DNA from: Mucilaginibacter sp. SG564
Lineage (GTDB): Bacteria > Bacteroidota > Bacteroidia > Sphingobacteriales > Sphingobacteriaceae
Length of the DNA stretch: 64,000 nt
NCBI RefSeq assembly: GCF_013149275.1
Contig: NZ_JABGNA010000004.1
Span: 1 to 64,000, forward strand
Reading direction: 5' to 3'
Shown: positions 45,174-55,701 of the stretch, piece after piece
Numbering within the stretch: the stretch's first letter is position 1
Layout: every line of letters starts with the position of its first letter
Notes under the pieces: model-generated
Seen by the model: the letters and a program-made list of their open reading frames with translations, nothing else
What the model was told of the DNA's origin: nothing
The model's database searches: none
Program-made: the position numbers and the translations under genes

Positions 45174-48100
45174 ATGAATAAATTCATTAAAAATATAATC
45201 TACTTTTCGTTAAGGCATCGTTACTTCGTGTTTTTTATGACACTGGTACTGGTAGTGCTCGGTATATGGAGCTACATGAATACGCCTATTGAAACGTTCC
45301 CCGATGTTACCAATACGCAGATCATCATCATAGCGCAATGGCCTGGCCGCAGCGCCGAGGAGGTTGAAAAAATGATCACCATACCCATGGAGACCGTTTT
45401 AAACTCGGTACAAAAAAAGGCTAACCTGCGTACTACTTCCTCATTTGGTTTATCCTATGTCCGTATCATTTTTGATGACGATGTGGACGATGCCTTCGCC
45501 CGACAGCAAGTATTAAGTCGCCTGGGAAATGCCGACCTACCCGACGGTGTAAAACCCGAAGTAGAACCACCCTACGGCCCTACCGGCGAGATTTACCGTT
45601 ATACGCTTAAAAGCCGTACCAAAACCATTCATGATCTGACCGCTATTCAGGATTGGATCCTGGATCGTCAGTTCAAATCGGTACCAGGTGTGGCCGACGT
45701 AAACAGCTTTGGCGGTGAGGAAAAAACTTACGAGGTAAGTGTTAATCCTTACTTACTTCAAAAATATGGCCTTACCTCGTTGGACGTATACAACGCTATC
45801 AACCGCAGCAACATTAACGTAGGTGGCGATATTATTGAAAAGAACGACCAGGCCTATATTGTGCGTGGTATTGGTTTGATCAATAATATTGATGAGATCC
45901 AGAACATCATCATCAAAAATGTAAACAACGTACCAATCCTGGCCAAAGACGTTGCCGAAATTAAAGAAAGCGGTTTGCCCCGTTTAGGACAGGTAGGGCG
46001 CGATAAGCATAACGACGTTATTGAAGGCATTGTAGTAATGCGCAAAGGTGAAAATCCTGCCGAAGTCCTAAAACGCATCCGTGATAAAGTAGCCGACCTA
46101 AACAATAACGTATTACCCAAGGATGTGAAGATCGATACTTTTTACGATCGTACCAACCTGATGGATTTTTGTACTGAAACGGTTATCCATAACCTGTGTG
46201 AGGGTATCATCCTGGTTACAGTTATCGTATTCCTGTTCATGGCCGATTGGCGTACAACGCTCATTGTGGCCATCATTATACCACTTGCACTACTATTTGC
46301 ATTTATATGTTTACGCTTAAAGGGCATGAGCGCCAACCTGCTTTCGATGGGTGCCGTCGATTTTGGTATCATCATTGATGGCGCCGTGGTAATGGTTGAA
46401 GGGATATTTGTGGCCCTTGACCATCGCGCCAAAGAAGTAGGCATGCAGAAGTTTAACGGCCTCGCCAAATTGGGCTTGTTTAAAAATGTAGGCTCCGAAA
46501 TGGGTAAAGCCATATTCTTCTCCAAACTCATCATTTTAACCTGTTTAGTGCCGATTTTCGCCTTCCAAAAGGTTGAAGGTAAAATGTTCTCGCCATTGGC
46601 CTACACCTTAGGCTTCGCCTTATTGGGAGCATTGATTTTCACCCTTACCCTGGTACCGGCCCTATCCAGTATATTATTGAGCAAAAACGTTAGGGAAAAA
46701 CATAACCCAATAGTTATATTTTTCGAGAAAGGCATCCGCAGGATGTTTAATTATACTTATCGCAATCAAAAGTTAAGTTTACTAGTGGCAGTATCCTTTA
46801 TGGCGGTCACCTTCTTTTCGGCCAAGTTCTTAGGTTCTGAGTTCTTACCGCAGCTTAATGAGGGCGCATTATGGGTAACAGCACAGTTACCGATGAGCAC
46901 ATCGCTGGAAAGCTCGGTAAACGTGACCAACAAGATGCGCGATGTACTGGCCACCTTTCCCGAGGTAAAACAGACCCTATCGCAAGTTGGTCGTACTAAC
47001 GACGGTACCGATCCGAAGGGTTTCTTTAACGTACAGATACAGGTGGATCTGAAACCAAAAGACCAGTGGAAAAGCGGGCTTACCCAGGAGCAATTGATCG
47101 CCAATATTGATAAAAAACTCAGCCAGTTTCCTGGTATCATCTTCAACTATTCGCAACCTATTATTGATAACGTGGCTGAAGCAGTTGCTGGTGTACCTGC
47201 TTCTATGGCTGTAAAAATATTCGGCCCGGATTTCAATGTACTTGACCATAAGGCTGATTCTGTAATGGAGGTGCTCAAACACGTACAAGGTGTTGAAGAC
47301 CTTGGCATACTTCGCAACTTGGGTCAGCCCGAGTTCAGGATTGAACTCGATCAGCGCAAAATGGCCCTTTATGGCGTATCAACTGCCGATGCCAACGCCG
47401 TTATTGAAATGGCCATTGGTGGTAAAGCGGCCACTACACTTTACGAAGGCGAGCGCAAATTCGATATCCGGATCCGTTACCAAAAGCCCTTCAGAGATAC
47501 TCAGGATAAAATCGAAAACCTGATGGTACCTACTATGAATGGTTCTAAGATCGCTATCAAGGAAATATCCAACATCACCACCCAAACCGGACCGGCCTTT
47601 ATTTACCGAGACAATAACATGCGTTATATAGCGGTTAAATTCTCGGTTCGTGGTCGTGATTTGGGCAGTACCATCGCCGAAGCACAGCAAAAAGTAAATT
47701 CCGCCGTTAAGCTCGATCAGGGCTATTCCTTTACCTGGAACGGTGAGTTTGAGAACCAGATCCGCGCTTCAAACACGCTGGCTCATGTAGTGCCTGTTTG
47801 TTTACTGGTTATATTCCTGATTCTGTTTATCACCTTTGGCAATGCCAAGGATGCTATACTGGTTATCATGAACGTACCATTTGCACTTATTGGCGGGATC
47901 CTGGCCCTGCATATTACCGGCACCAACTTCAGTATATCGGCAGGTATAGGTTTTATAGCCTTGTTTGGTGTTTGTATTCAGAATGGTGTGATCCTGGTAT
48001 CGGTTTTCAAAAAGAACCTCGAAGAAAAAATGCATCTCAATGAAGCCATATTAGAGGGCGTAATTTCCAGGGTTCGCCCGGTGGTGATGACTGCGCTGAT

Positions 48101-48314
48101 GGCTGCTATTGGTTTATTGCCCGCAGCAGTATCAACCGGTATCGGTTCCGAAACCCAAAAGCCATTGGCTATTGTGGTGATAGGTGGCCTGGTGACATCA
48201 ACTATTTTGACATTACTGATTTTGCCAATCATTTATGCCATTGTTTACCGTCTTATCCATCGCCGTGAAAACCGTAAACTTTTGAAAAAAATGGGGATGG
48301 TGCGCAATGCTTAA
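45174..48314 (+). CDS. Heavy-metal efflux RND transporter (CusA/CzcA)
   Basis: 1046 residues, twelve membrane helices with two large periplasmic loops. HME-RND signature DFGIIIDGAVVMVEG in helix 4, ETFPDVTNTQI near the start, PSVADV-type loop, and C-terminal PAAVSTGIGSETQKPLAIVVIGG. Proton-driven export of divalent or monovalent metal ions; whether Cu/Ag or Co/Zn/Cd cannot be fixed from the motifs I can see. Third gene of the operon. Confidence 0.93.
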   Translation: MNKFIKNIIYFSLRHRYFVFFMTLVLVVLGIWSYMNTPIETFPDVTNTQIIIIAQWPGRSAEEVEKMITIPMETVLNSVQKKANLRTTSSFGLSYVRIIFDDDVDDAFARQQVLSRLGNADLPDGVKPEVEPPYGPTGEIYRYTLKSRTKTIHDLTAIQDWILDRQFKSVPGVADVNSFGGEEKTYEVSVNPYLLQKYGLTSLDVYNAINRSNINVGGDIIEKNDQAYIVRGIGLINNIDEIQNIIIKNVNNVPILAKDVAEIKESGLPRLGQVGRDKHNDVIEGIVVMRKGENPAEVLKRIRDKVADLNNNVLPKDVKIDTFYDRTNLMDFCTETVIHNLCEGIILVTVIVFLFMADWRTTLIVAIIIPLALLFAFICLRLKGMSANLLSMGAVDFGIIIDGAVVMVEGIFVALDHRAKEVGMQKFNGLAKLGLFKNVGSEMGKAIFFSKLIILTCLVPIFAFQKVEGKMFSPLAYTLGFALLGALIFTLTLVPALSSILLSKNVREKHNPIVIFFEKGIRRMFNYTYRNQKLSLLVAVSFMAVTFFSAKFLGSEFLPQLNEGALWVTAQLPMSTSLESSVNVTNKMRDVLATFPEVKQTLSQVGRTNDGTDPKGFFNVQIQVDLKPKDQWKSGLTQEQLIANIDKKLSQFPGIIFNYSQPIIDNVAEAVAGVPASMAVKIFGPDFNVLDHKADSVMEVLKHVQGVEDLGILRNLGQPEFRIELDQRKMALYGVSTADANAVIEMAIGGKAATTLYEGERKFDIRIRYQKPFRDTQDKIENLMVPTMNGSKIAIKEISNITTQTGPAFIYRDNNMRYIAVKFSVRGRDLGSTIAEAQQKVNSAVKLDQGYSFTWNGEFENQIRASNTLAHVVPVCLLVIFLILFITFGNAKDAILVIMNVPFALIGGILALHITGTNFSISAGIGFIALFGVCIQNGVILVSVFKKNLEEKMHLNEAILEGVISRVRPVVMTALMAAIGLLPAAVSTGIGSETQKPLAIVVIGGLVTSTILTLLILPIIYAIVYRLIHRRENRKLLKKMGMVRNA

Positions 48315-48755
48315 AAACTTTTTAAAGCTTTTATTTTAACACTTTTTGATCAAAAACAGGACAAAAAGGGCCTCTTTTTACCCTGTTTAACGAATTTTTA
48401 ACACCAATTTAACACTTTTTAACAAATTTTTGGCGGGTTTTAAAAGTTTTAAAAAGTATTAATAACTACATACCAAACGGTCGGTTTTATCCCTTGTAGA
48501 TCTTAACTAAAGAGTCCCGATTTTCCATTATTCAAGGAAACCGGGACTCTTGTTATATGTACAGAAATCATCTGAATCAGGGTTTTCAGAATTTAATAAT
48601 TCTCAGGATTTGATTAGCAACCTACCCGGCATTTTACTCATTACTTTGAAAGCCCTTACTCGTTGTTCCCAAAATCCCCACTCACTTAATTTGCGTTTTT
48701 TGATTGTGACTTTTAAGTTTTAATTTGCGTGATATAATAAACAGCATTTACCTGT
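48315..48755. other. Intergenic region after the efflux pump gene
   Basis: 441 bp, strongly AT-rich with many TTTAACA/TTTTAAAA words at 48340-48470. It contains a weak hairpin near 48363-48378 and the clear terminator at 48510-48551. No gene seen. Confidence 0.5.
48510..48551 (+). terminator. Hairpin AAGAGTCCCG ... CGGGACTCTT
   Basis: 10-bp perfect outer arms at 48510-48519 and 48542-48551, extended inward by TTTTCC/GGAAA pairing; T-rich after the stem. It probably ends the efflux operon transcript. Confidence 0.6.
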
Positions 48756-51359
48756 ATGCCCGTAACAAAATTTGCACTACGTAATGTTTTAACATTTTCT
48801 TTATTGTTAGCCTCGGCATCTCTTGCGATAGCCCAAAAGGCCGAAAAGAAAAAGGAGAAAGATTATGCGCAACTGGTTGACCCTTTTATTGGTACCGGCG
48901 GGCATGGGCATACTTATCCCGGTGCGGTATTGCCCTTTGGTATGGTGCAGCTAAGTCCGGATACACGTTTGACCGGCTGGGATGGTTGCTCAGGCTATCA
49001 TTTTACCGATACCGTGGTTTATGGCTTTTCACATACGCATTTGAGTGGTACCGGTATTGCCGATTATTGCGATGTATTGTTTATGCCCACCACCGGCGAT
49101 CCGCAATTTAAAAACACCGATTACAGCTCGGGCTTTAAAAAGAAGAACGAACTGGCCTCGCCAGGGTATTATAAAACCCTGCTTGATAAATATAACATCG
49201 GCGTAGAACTTACCGCCACTACCCGGGTTGGCGTTCACCGTTATGATTATCCCGGTACCGCAAAGGCTAATATTATTATTGATCTGCAACACCGCGACGC
49301 GGTTATTAATTCCTGGATAGAAGTGGTGAACGATCATGAAGTGCGTGGATTTCGTAAATCCAGCTCATGGGCCAAAGGTCAGCTTGTTTATTTCTACGCT
49401 AAATTCTCTAAACCTTTTAAAACTTATGGTATAGCCAGCAACGACCAATTACAGGAAGGCCAGAAAAAGGTGGAAGGCAAAAACGTCAAGATGTACCTGC
49501 AGTTTGATAACCCTGGCGAGGTGATCTCAAAAGTGGGTATATCCTCGGTAAGTGCAGAGGGGGCATTAAAAAATCTGGATGCCGAAGTGCCCGATTTTGA
49601 CTTTAAAAAAGTACAAAAAGCTGCCAGGGCCACCTGGAATATCGAGCTGAACAAGATACAAGTAGAAGGTGGCGCCCCTACTGTTGCCCAGGCCACGCAA
49701 ACCGCTCAAACAGAACTTAGGGCCAGCGGCGGCGGTACTGGTCGTGTACCTAAAGAAAAACGCCCGGTAGTACCCGATTATTCCCGCATTAAACAAACCA
49801 TTTTCTATACCGCTTTATACCACGCCATGCTGGCGCCCAACATTTACAACGATGTGGACGGGCAATATCTTGGGCTTGATCAAGAGGTACATACCGCGCA
49901 GGGTTTTAATTATTACACTGTGTTTTCATTATGGGATACCTTCCGGGCCGAGAACCCTTTGTTAACGCTGATAGATAGAAAACGGACACACGATTTTATC
50001 AAAACTTTCCTGGCGATGTATGAGCAGGGTGGTTTATTGCCGATATGGCCGCTGGCCAGTTCCGAAACCTATTGTATGATCGGCAACCATTCTATCCCGG
50101 TTGTTGTTGACGCTTATGCCAAAGGCATCCGTGATTTTGATGCTGCCGAGGCTTTTACAGCCATGAAGGCCGCTGTAAACCGCGACCAGTTTGGTTTGGA
50201 TAATTATCGTAAAAATGGTGCTGTACAGGCCGATGCGCAAAAGGAGTCTGTTTCGAAAACGCTCGAGTATGCTTATGACGATTGGTGTATTGCCCAGATG
50301 GCTAAAATGCTGGATAAGCCCCAGGATTATGCAGAATACATACAACGCGCCCAATACTGGAAAAACATATATAACAACCAAAATGGGTTTATGCAGGCCC
50401 GTGTTAACGGCGGCTGGTTTGCTCCTTTTAATCCTACCGAAATCAACCACAATTATACCGAAGGCAATTCCTGGCAATACTCGTTCCTGGTACCACAGGA
50501 TGTCGATGGTCTGATAACCCGCATGGGCGGTAAACAGGCTTTTGAGGCTAAGCTTGATGAACTATTTACCACCGATTCCAAACTGAGCGGTAACACGCCA
50601 CCCGATGTGGCCGGTTTGATCGGGCAATACGCGCACGGTAACGAACCGAGCCATCATATGGCTTACCTGTATAACTTTACCGATTCGCCTGATAAAACCC
50701 AGTTCTATATCGACCGTATCCTGCGCGAGGAATACAGCGAAAAACCGGATGGTTTGGCTGGTAATGAAGATTGCGGTCAAATGTCGGCCTGGTATGTGAT
50801 GAGCTCCCTGGGCATTTATAACATCGCGCCGGGGCAAAACCAGTTCCTGGTGGGGATACCCCAGTTTGATAAGGCTACTGTTTACCTGGAGAATGGCAAA
50901 AAATTCACTATCACCAATTCGGGCGCGGGTATAAGCAGGGCCAATACCTATTTGCAGGGCATGAGCCTGGCCAAAAAATCATATAATAAACTGTATTTAA
51001 ACTACAGTGACATGGCTGATGGCGGCGAATTTGAAGTATTTACCGGCCGGCTATCCAACAAACTGTTTTTACAAGATCTGGAAAAACCCATATCCTCCAT
51101 TACTGATAACCTCATCGTGGCCAATCCTTACATCATAGCGCCATCCAAAACGTTTAAACAACCATTCAGCATCCAGATCAAAAGCTCGGATGCTGATGCT
51201 AAAATATATTACACACTCGATGGATCGGCACCAACAGCCTCGTCAACCTTGTATAACACGCCGGTCACTATATCGGCCAGTACAATGGTTAAAGCCATAG
51301 CCATTGTAAACGGTAAAAGCAGCTTTGTTGATGAGGCTAGTTTTGTGAAGGAAAATTAA
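48756..51359 (+). CDS. GH92 family alpha-mannosidase-type glycoside hydrolase
   Basis: 867 residues, signal peptide cleaved after about 26 (AIAQ). GH92 pattern: VDPFIGTGGHGHTYPGAVLPFGMVQLSPDT, GYHFTDTVVYGFSHTHLSGTG, YTVFSLWDTFRAENPLLTLI, PLASSETYCMIGNHSIPV, YTEGNSWQYSFLVPQDV and AGNEDCGQMSAWYV. Calcium-dependent exo-mannosidase secreted to the periplasm or beyond. Between about residues 305 and 345 there is a Thr/Gly-rich insert not typical of the family. A C-terminal Fn3-associated/chitobiase-like segment (YYTLDGSAPTASS) ends the chain. Confidence 0.93.
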   Translation: MPVTKFALRNVLTFSLLLASASLAIAQKAEKKKEKDYAQLVDPFIGTGGHGHTYPGAVLPFGMVQLSPDTRLTGWDGCSGYHFTDTVVYGFSHTHLSGTGIADYCDVLFMPTTGDPQFKNTDYSSGFKKKNELASPGYYKTLLDKYNIGVELTATTRVGVHRYDYPGTAKANIIIDLQHRDAVINSWIEVVNDHEVRGFRKSSSWAKGQLVYFYAKFSKPFKTYGIASNDQLQEGQKKVEGKNVKMYLQFDNPGEVISKVGISSVSAEGALKNLDAEVPDFDFKKVQKAARATWNIELNKIQVEGGAPTVAQATQTAQTELRASGGGTGRVPKEKRPVVPDYSRIKQTIFYTALYHAMLAPNIYNDVDGQYLGLDQEVHTAQGFNYYTVFSLWDTFRAENPLLTLIDRKRTHDFIKTFLAMYEQGGLLPIWPLASSETYCMIGNHSIPVVVDAYAKGIRDFDAAEAFTAMKAAVNRDQFGLDNYRKNGAVQADAQKESVSKTLEYAYDDWCIAQMAKMLDKPQDYAEYIQRAQYWKNIYNNQNGFMQARVNGGWFAPFNPTEINHNYTEGNSWQYSFLVPQDVDGLITRMGGKQAFEAKLDELFTTDSKLSGNTPPDVAGLIGQYAHGNEPSHHMAYLYNFTDSPDKTQFYIDRILREEYSEKPDGLAGNEDCGQMSAWYVMSSLGIYNIAPGQNQFLVGIPQFDKATVYLENGKKFTITNSGAGISRANTYLQGMSLAKKSYNKLYLNYSDMADGGEFEVFTGRLSNKLFLQDLEKPISSITDNLIVANPYIIAPSKTFKQPFSIQIKSSDADAKIYYTLDGSAPTASSTLYNTPVTISASTMVKAIAIVNGKSSFVDEASFVKEN

Positions 51360-51585
51360 GAATACGGCATGCCGAATTTATTTCGGCATCCCACATGCAG
51401 GCTTACACAACATCATGATTAACCTGTCCTGCGAGATCCTGAAACAAGTTAAAGATGATTTTCTTTAGTTCTCATCTCCCCACTACATCCTCAAAAGCTA
51501 TGATTTAAAAAAAAATTCAAACATTTAATGGCAAAATATGGTTAGCTTTAATTAATAAACTGTAAAATCTAAATCATTAATCACC

Positions 51586-51951
51586 ATGAATGACATTCCA
51601 TCAAAAGACGACGGCAAAACAGCCGGAATTGTAAGTTACTTTTTTATCATCGGCTGGCTTATCGCTTATTTTGCTATGTATAAGGATAATAAAACCGCAC
51701 AGGCGAGCTATCAGTTAAGACAAACGTTATTATTTCACATCGTTTCCATAGTTATTTACTGGGCGGCCTCGGCCATCTTCGCGGCCATATTTTTCTCCGG
51801 AGGATATACTATTGGTTACTCACTTTTCTGGATAGTACGCGTTGGGTTATTTATTTTATGGGTGATAGGCTTTATTGGTGCCATTAATGGCGAAAGTAAA
51901 CCAATACCGCTTATCGGCGAAAGAGCACAAACAATGTTCTCGAATATATAA
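51586..51951 (+). CDS. DUF4870-like small membrane protein
   Basis: 121 residues with three hydrophobic helices and the conserved YFFIIGWLIAYFAMYKDNKT ... SYQLRQTLLFHI pattern of DUF4870/Tic20-like proteins. Function unknown; often constitutive membrane proteins. Confidence 0.8.
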   Translation: MNDIPSKDDGKTAGIVSYFFIIGWLIAYFAMYKDNKTAQASYQLRQTLLFHIVSIVIYWAASAIFAAIFFSGGYTIGYSLFWIVRVGLFILWVIGFIGAINGESKPIPLIGERAQTMFSNI

Positions 51952-51967
51952 GGCATTTCTAATGAAC

Positions 51968-52027
51968 AAAGGGTATCACCCTTTTATATTTTAATACTTG
52001 CGAAGTTTTAAAAACTTTGCAAGTATT
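51968..52027. terminator. Two tandem hairpins between convergent genes
   Basis: AAAGGGT-ATC-ACCCTTT at 51968-51984 followed by T-rich DNA, then a 17-bp arm pair (51993-52009 and 52011-52027, one mismatch) built on AATACTTGC. The arrangement serves both the DUF4870-like and the PPK2 genes. Confidence 0.75.
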
Positions 52028-52046
52028 TCTTATGCGCTAATGCCCC

Positions 52047-52925
52047 TCACTCTTTTTCCAGCAGCTTTTTCGCTTCTTCCAACTTTTCCTTTTCCTCTTT
52101 GGGCAACACCGGATATTTTAATTTCAGATCTTTTAGTGTTTGAAGAATAACGGTTGAAATGGCTATACGGGTAAACCATTTTTTGTCGGCCGGTATCACA
52201 TACCATGGGCAGTTTGGGGTGGCTGTTTCCTGGATAGCCCTTTGATAAGCATCCATGTAATCGCCCCAACGTTTACGTTCTTCGATATCAGCAGCCGAAA
52301 ATTTCCAGTTCTTCTTTGGGTCATCAATTCGTTCTAAAAACCGTTTCTTTTGCTCTCCCTTTGATACGTTCAGAAAAAATTTAATGATCACCGTTCCATT
52401 ACCGGTAAGATGTTCCTCAAAGGCCCGGATACTTTGGTAACGCTTATCCCAAAATTTGCCATCTATTTGTTTTACATCTTGAATACCGGGTAAATTCTCT
52501 TTTAATATCAGTTCTGGGTGAACTTTGGTAACCAGCACATTTTCATAATGCGATCGGTTATGGATACCAATACGCCCGCGCTCGGGAAGCGATCTGTAAT
52601 GCCTCCATAAAAAATCGTGTTCATAATCTTCGGTACTGGGTTGTTTAAAACTATACACCTGACAGCCCTGCGGATTTAAGCCTGATAACGTATGTGCTAT
52701 GGCGCTATCCTTACCGGCTGCGTCCATCGCCTGGAAAATGATGAGCAGCGCGTATTTATTGGCAGCGTAAAGCTCGGTTTGCAGGTCAAATGTTTCTGCT
52801 ATCAGCGCGGTAAGCACATCTTTGGCATCGTCCTTTTCAAAACCATCGGCATAAGCAGCGTCCTGATCTTTGAGCGAAAACCCTTTGCCGTTATCAATCT
52901 TAAACTTGTTAATTATGTTACTCAT
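52047..52925 (-). CDS. Polyphosphate kinase 2 family protein
   Basis: 292 residues. PPK2 signature: Walker-A-like AMDAAGKDSAIAHTLSGLNPQG, RSHYENVLVTKVHPE, and the lid region KFFLNVSKGEQKKRFLERIDDP ... KERWGDY. PPK2 enzymes phosphorylate nucleoside mono- or diphosphates with polyphosphate. Length and absence of a second domain suit the short class acting on AMP/ADP. Single gene. Confidence 0.9.
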   Translation of the reverse strand: MSNIINKFKIDNGKGFSLKDQDAAYADGFEKDDAKDVLTALIAETFDLQTELYAANKYALLIIFQAMDAAGKDSAIAHTLSGLNPQGCQVYSFKQPSTEDYEHDFLWRHYRSLPERGRIGIHNRSHYENVLVTKVHPELILKENLPGIQDVKQIDGKFWDKRYQSIRAFEEHLTGNGTVIIKFFLNVSKGEQKKRFLERIDDPKKNWKFSAADIEERKRWGDYMDAYQRAIQETATPNCPWYVIPADKKWFTRIAISTVILQTLKDLKLKYPVLPKEEKEKLEEAKKLLEKE

Positions 52926-53160
52926 ATCAAAGAAATTGCTTTACCTTTTGCCAGCTTAAAATTTAGATGTTAAAATTGCGTTGATAATAATGCAGTTTAT
53001 TTAAATTTATAAATATCCGCACCAAAAGGCCAATTCGATTTGACCAGACCTATAATAAAACGGTTTTAAGGTACTGAAAATTTAATACCTTATACTTGCA
53101 AACAGGTTGGTGACGGGTATACTGTAACTTTTATGTAAACTGTATATATTAATATTTGTT

Positions 53161-53181
53161 TGACACTATGATTTAGTGTCA
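53161..53181. promoter_or_regulatory. Palindrome TGACACTA-N5-TAGTGTCA in the PBP1A leader
   Basis: Perfect 8-bp arms, ending 20 bp before the start of the penicillin-binding protein gene. It could be an operator or an mRNA hairpin. Confidence 0.35.
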
Positions 53182-53201
53182 TTATTTTACATCTTTACCC
53201 A

Positions 53202-55535
53202 ATGTTCCGACGTATACGAAACCGATTTTTAAGATATTTCGCCATATTTATTTACTTCGTCATCATCTTTTTTTGTTGTATCGAACTCAATTTCCTTTGG
53301 CTTTCGGGTTACTCACCTGATATGCAGGACATTAAAAACCCTGTAATGTCCGTTGGTTCTGAGGTATATACAGCCGATGGTAAGCTAATAGGCCAGTACT
53401 ATAAAGAGAACCGCTCACCTGTAGAGCTCAAAAACATCTCCCCCAACCTCATCAACGCACTTGTTGCTACTGAAGACGTCCGTTTTTACAAACACAACGG
53501 GGTTGATTTCTACTCGTTCTTTACCAGTATGTTATCCACCGCCAAAGGCGAACGCCGCGGGGGCAGTACCATTACACAACAGCTGGCCAAGAATCTGTTC
53601 GAGACCCGCAAACGCAAATCGCAAGGCTTTATTAAGCATATCCCGGTTATCCGCACCATAGTTTATAAATGCAAAGAGTGGCTTACCGCTTTTAAAATTG
53701 AACACGTTTATAACAAAGAGCAAATACTTACGCTTTATTTAAATACGGTACCTTTCGGCAATAACTCTTTCGGTATTAAAACCGCATCGTTAAAATATTT
53801 TAATAAAACCCCGGATAAGGTTACACCGGCCGAAGCCGCCTTATTGATCGGGATGCTTAAAGCTACTTCGAGCTACAATCCGATTAAAAATCCCGACCGC
53901 GCTTTGGAGCGTCGGAATACAGTTTTAGGACAGATGCAGAAATATGGCTACCTGACTAAAGCCGGCTATGATACCAGTTTCAAATCGCCTATAAAGCTTA
54001 ACCTCAGCTATGTGGAAGAGGACTCACATGGCGACTCCTACCTGCGCCGCGCGGTAGAAAAATGGCTGGACAAATGGTGTAAAGAGAATGGCTATAATCT
54101 GTATGAGGATGGCTTAAAGATATATACCACCATCGACTCCCGCCTGCAGCGATATGCTGAAGAGGCAGTTGCCGAAAAAATGAAAATGCTGCAAAAGCGT
54201 TTCAACAACCTTTGGGGTAATAAAAACCCATGGCGCGACTCCAAGGGTGTCGAGATCAAAGATTTTATCCTCAAAAACGAACAACGCCTGCCTATATTCA
54301 GTTTACTGGAAAAGAAATATAAGGGCGATACCGTTCAGATTCAGCAATATTTTAAACAGAAAAAACGGATGACCGTTTTCACCTGGAACGGCGAAAAGGA
54401 TACCACCTTCTCCACCATCGACTCGATCAAATATTACGCGAAGATCCTGAATACCGGTATGATGACCCTGGAGCCATCAACAGGCAAAATAAAGGTTTGG
54501 ATAGGCGGTATCGATCATCGCTTTTTTAATTACGATCACGTAAACCAGGCACGTCGCCAGGCGGGTTCAACATTTAAGCCCTTCGCTTATTTAACCGCGC
54601 TGGATAATGGCTTTACCCCCTGCGATAAATTCACGGATAAGCCTGTAACCATAAAATATAAGGATAACGGCAAGGATGAAGTTTGGCAACCCAACAATGC
54701 CGACTTTAATTTCTCGTACCGCGAAATGTCGCTGCGTTGGGCCATGGGTAAATCGGTAAACTCTATTACCGCTCAGCTGACCGAAAAAGTAGGCTGGGAT
54801 AAAATTGTGCAATATGCCCATAAATGCGGCATCGAAAGTCCGCTTAAATCAGTACCATCGGTATCATTGGGTTCAAATGATGTTTCGGTTTTTGAAATGG
54901 TAAGGGCATACAGCACCTTCCTGAATAAAGGTCAGAAATTAGACCCCATATTGGTAACCAGAATTGAGGATCAGGACGGCAGCGTATTGAAAGAGTTTAC
55001 CTTAAAACAAGAGCAGGTTATCAGTCCGGAAACGGCATGGCTGATGCTATACATGTTCCGCGGTGGTATGGAAGAACCGGGAGGCACTTCACAGGCTTTA
55101 TGGGAATATCCTGGCCTGTGGAAAAAAGATAACCAGATTGGTGGTAAAACAGGTACTTCATCTGACTATGTAGATGGCTGGTATATGGGTATTACCAAAG
55201 ACCTGGTAACCGGTATTTGGGTTGGTGCTGATGACCGCAGTGTACACTTTACCACCTCCGAAACCGGTGAGGGATCGCATACGGCGCTACCTATTTTTGG
55301 GCGCTTTATGGAAAAAGTTTATGCCGATCCAAAATCGGGCTATACTTATGGTTCGTTCCCGAAACCTTGGGTAAAAATCACTAAGGAGTACAATTGTCCA
55401 TCGCCAAGAATAGTAACCGATACCGCCACTGTCGACAGCACAAGCAACCCTATTGACACAACGCACGTATTACCTACACCGGCAACACCAACCACTACAC
55501 CCGAAAACCCGGAAGGTACACCGCCGGGGCAGTAA
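53202..55535 (+). CDS. Class A penicillin-binding protein (PBP1A type)
   Basis: 777 residues. N-terminal membrane helix (about 10-32), GT51 glycosyltransferase with catalytic Glu in ALVATEDVRFYKHNG and RGGSTITQQLAKNLFETR, and transpeptidase domain with SxxK in AGSTFKPFAY, SVN in GKSVNSITAQ and KTG in IGGKTGTSSDY. It polymerises and cross-links peptidoglycan. The C-terminal 40 residues are a low-complexity Thr/Pro tail. Confidence 0.95.
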   Translation: MFRRIRNRFLRYFAIFIYFVIIFFCCIELNFLWLSGYSPDMQDIKNPVMSVGSEVYTADGKLIGQYYKENRSPVELKNISPNLINALVATEDVRFYKHNGVDFYSFFTSMLSTAKGERRGGSTITQQLAKNLFETRKRKSQGFIKHIPVIRTIVYKCKEWLTAFKIEHVYNKEQILTLYLNTVPFGNNSFGIKTASLKYFNKTPDKVTPAEAALLIGMLKATSSYNPIKNPDRALERRNTVLGQMQKYGYLTKAGYDTSFKSPIKLNLSYVEEDSHGDSYLRRAVEKWLDKWCKENGYNLYEDGLKIYTTIDSRLQRYAEEAVAEKMKMLQKRFNNLWGNKNPWRDSKGVEIKDFILKNEQRLPIFSLLEKKYKGDTVQIQQYFKQKKRMTVFTWNGEKDTTFSTIDSIKYYAKILNTGMMTLEPSTGKIKVWIGGIDHRFFNYDHVNQARRQAGSTFKPFAYLTALDNGFTPCDKFTDKPVTIKYKDNGKDEVWQPNNADFNFSYREMSLRWAMGKSVNSITAQLTEKVGWDKIVQYAHKCGIESPLKSVPSVSLGSNDVSVFEMVRAYSTFLNKGQKLDPILVTRIEDQDGSVLKEFTLKQEQVISPETAWLMLYMFRGGMEEPGGTSQALWEYPGLWKKDNQIGGKTGTSSDYVDGWYMGITKDLVTGIWVGADDRSVHFTTSETGEGSHTALPIFGRFMEKVYADPKSGYTYGSFPKPWVKITKEYNCPSPRIVTDTATVDSTSNPIDTTHVLPTPATPTTTPENPEGTPPGQ

Positions 55536-55543
55536 ATAGCGAG

Positions 55544-55655
55544 TCAAGATATTACAATCAAGAGTCAGGAATAAAAGGTTAGCGTTGCACTTATAAAAGT
55601 ACTTTTATAATGAACTGTTTTGCACCCATCTTGACTCTTGATTCTAATATCTTGA
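55544..55655. repeat. Long nested intergenic hairpin
   Basis: 24-bp arms (55544-55567 and 55632-55655, one mismatch; arm begins TCAAGATATTA) with an independent perfect 20-bp palindrome TTATAAAAGT/ACTTTTATAA at 55591-55610 in the loop. It lies between the PBP1A gene and the next coding region and is compositionally related to the repeat at 45065-45144. Confidence 0.8.
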
Positions 55656-55701
55656 GTCTTGATGCTTTTCATTAAATTAGCAATATCTATTTAGTTAAGT
55701 T

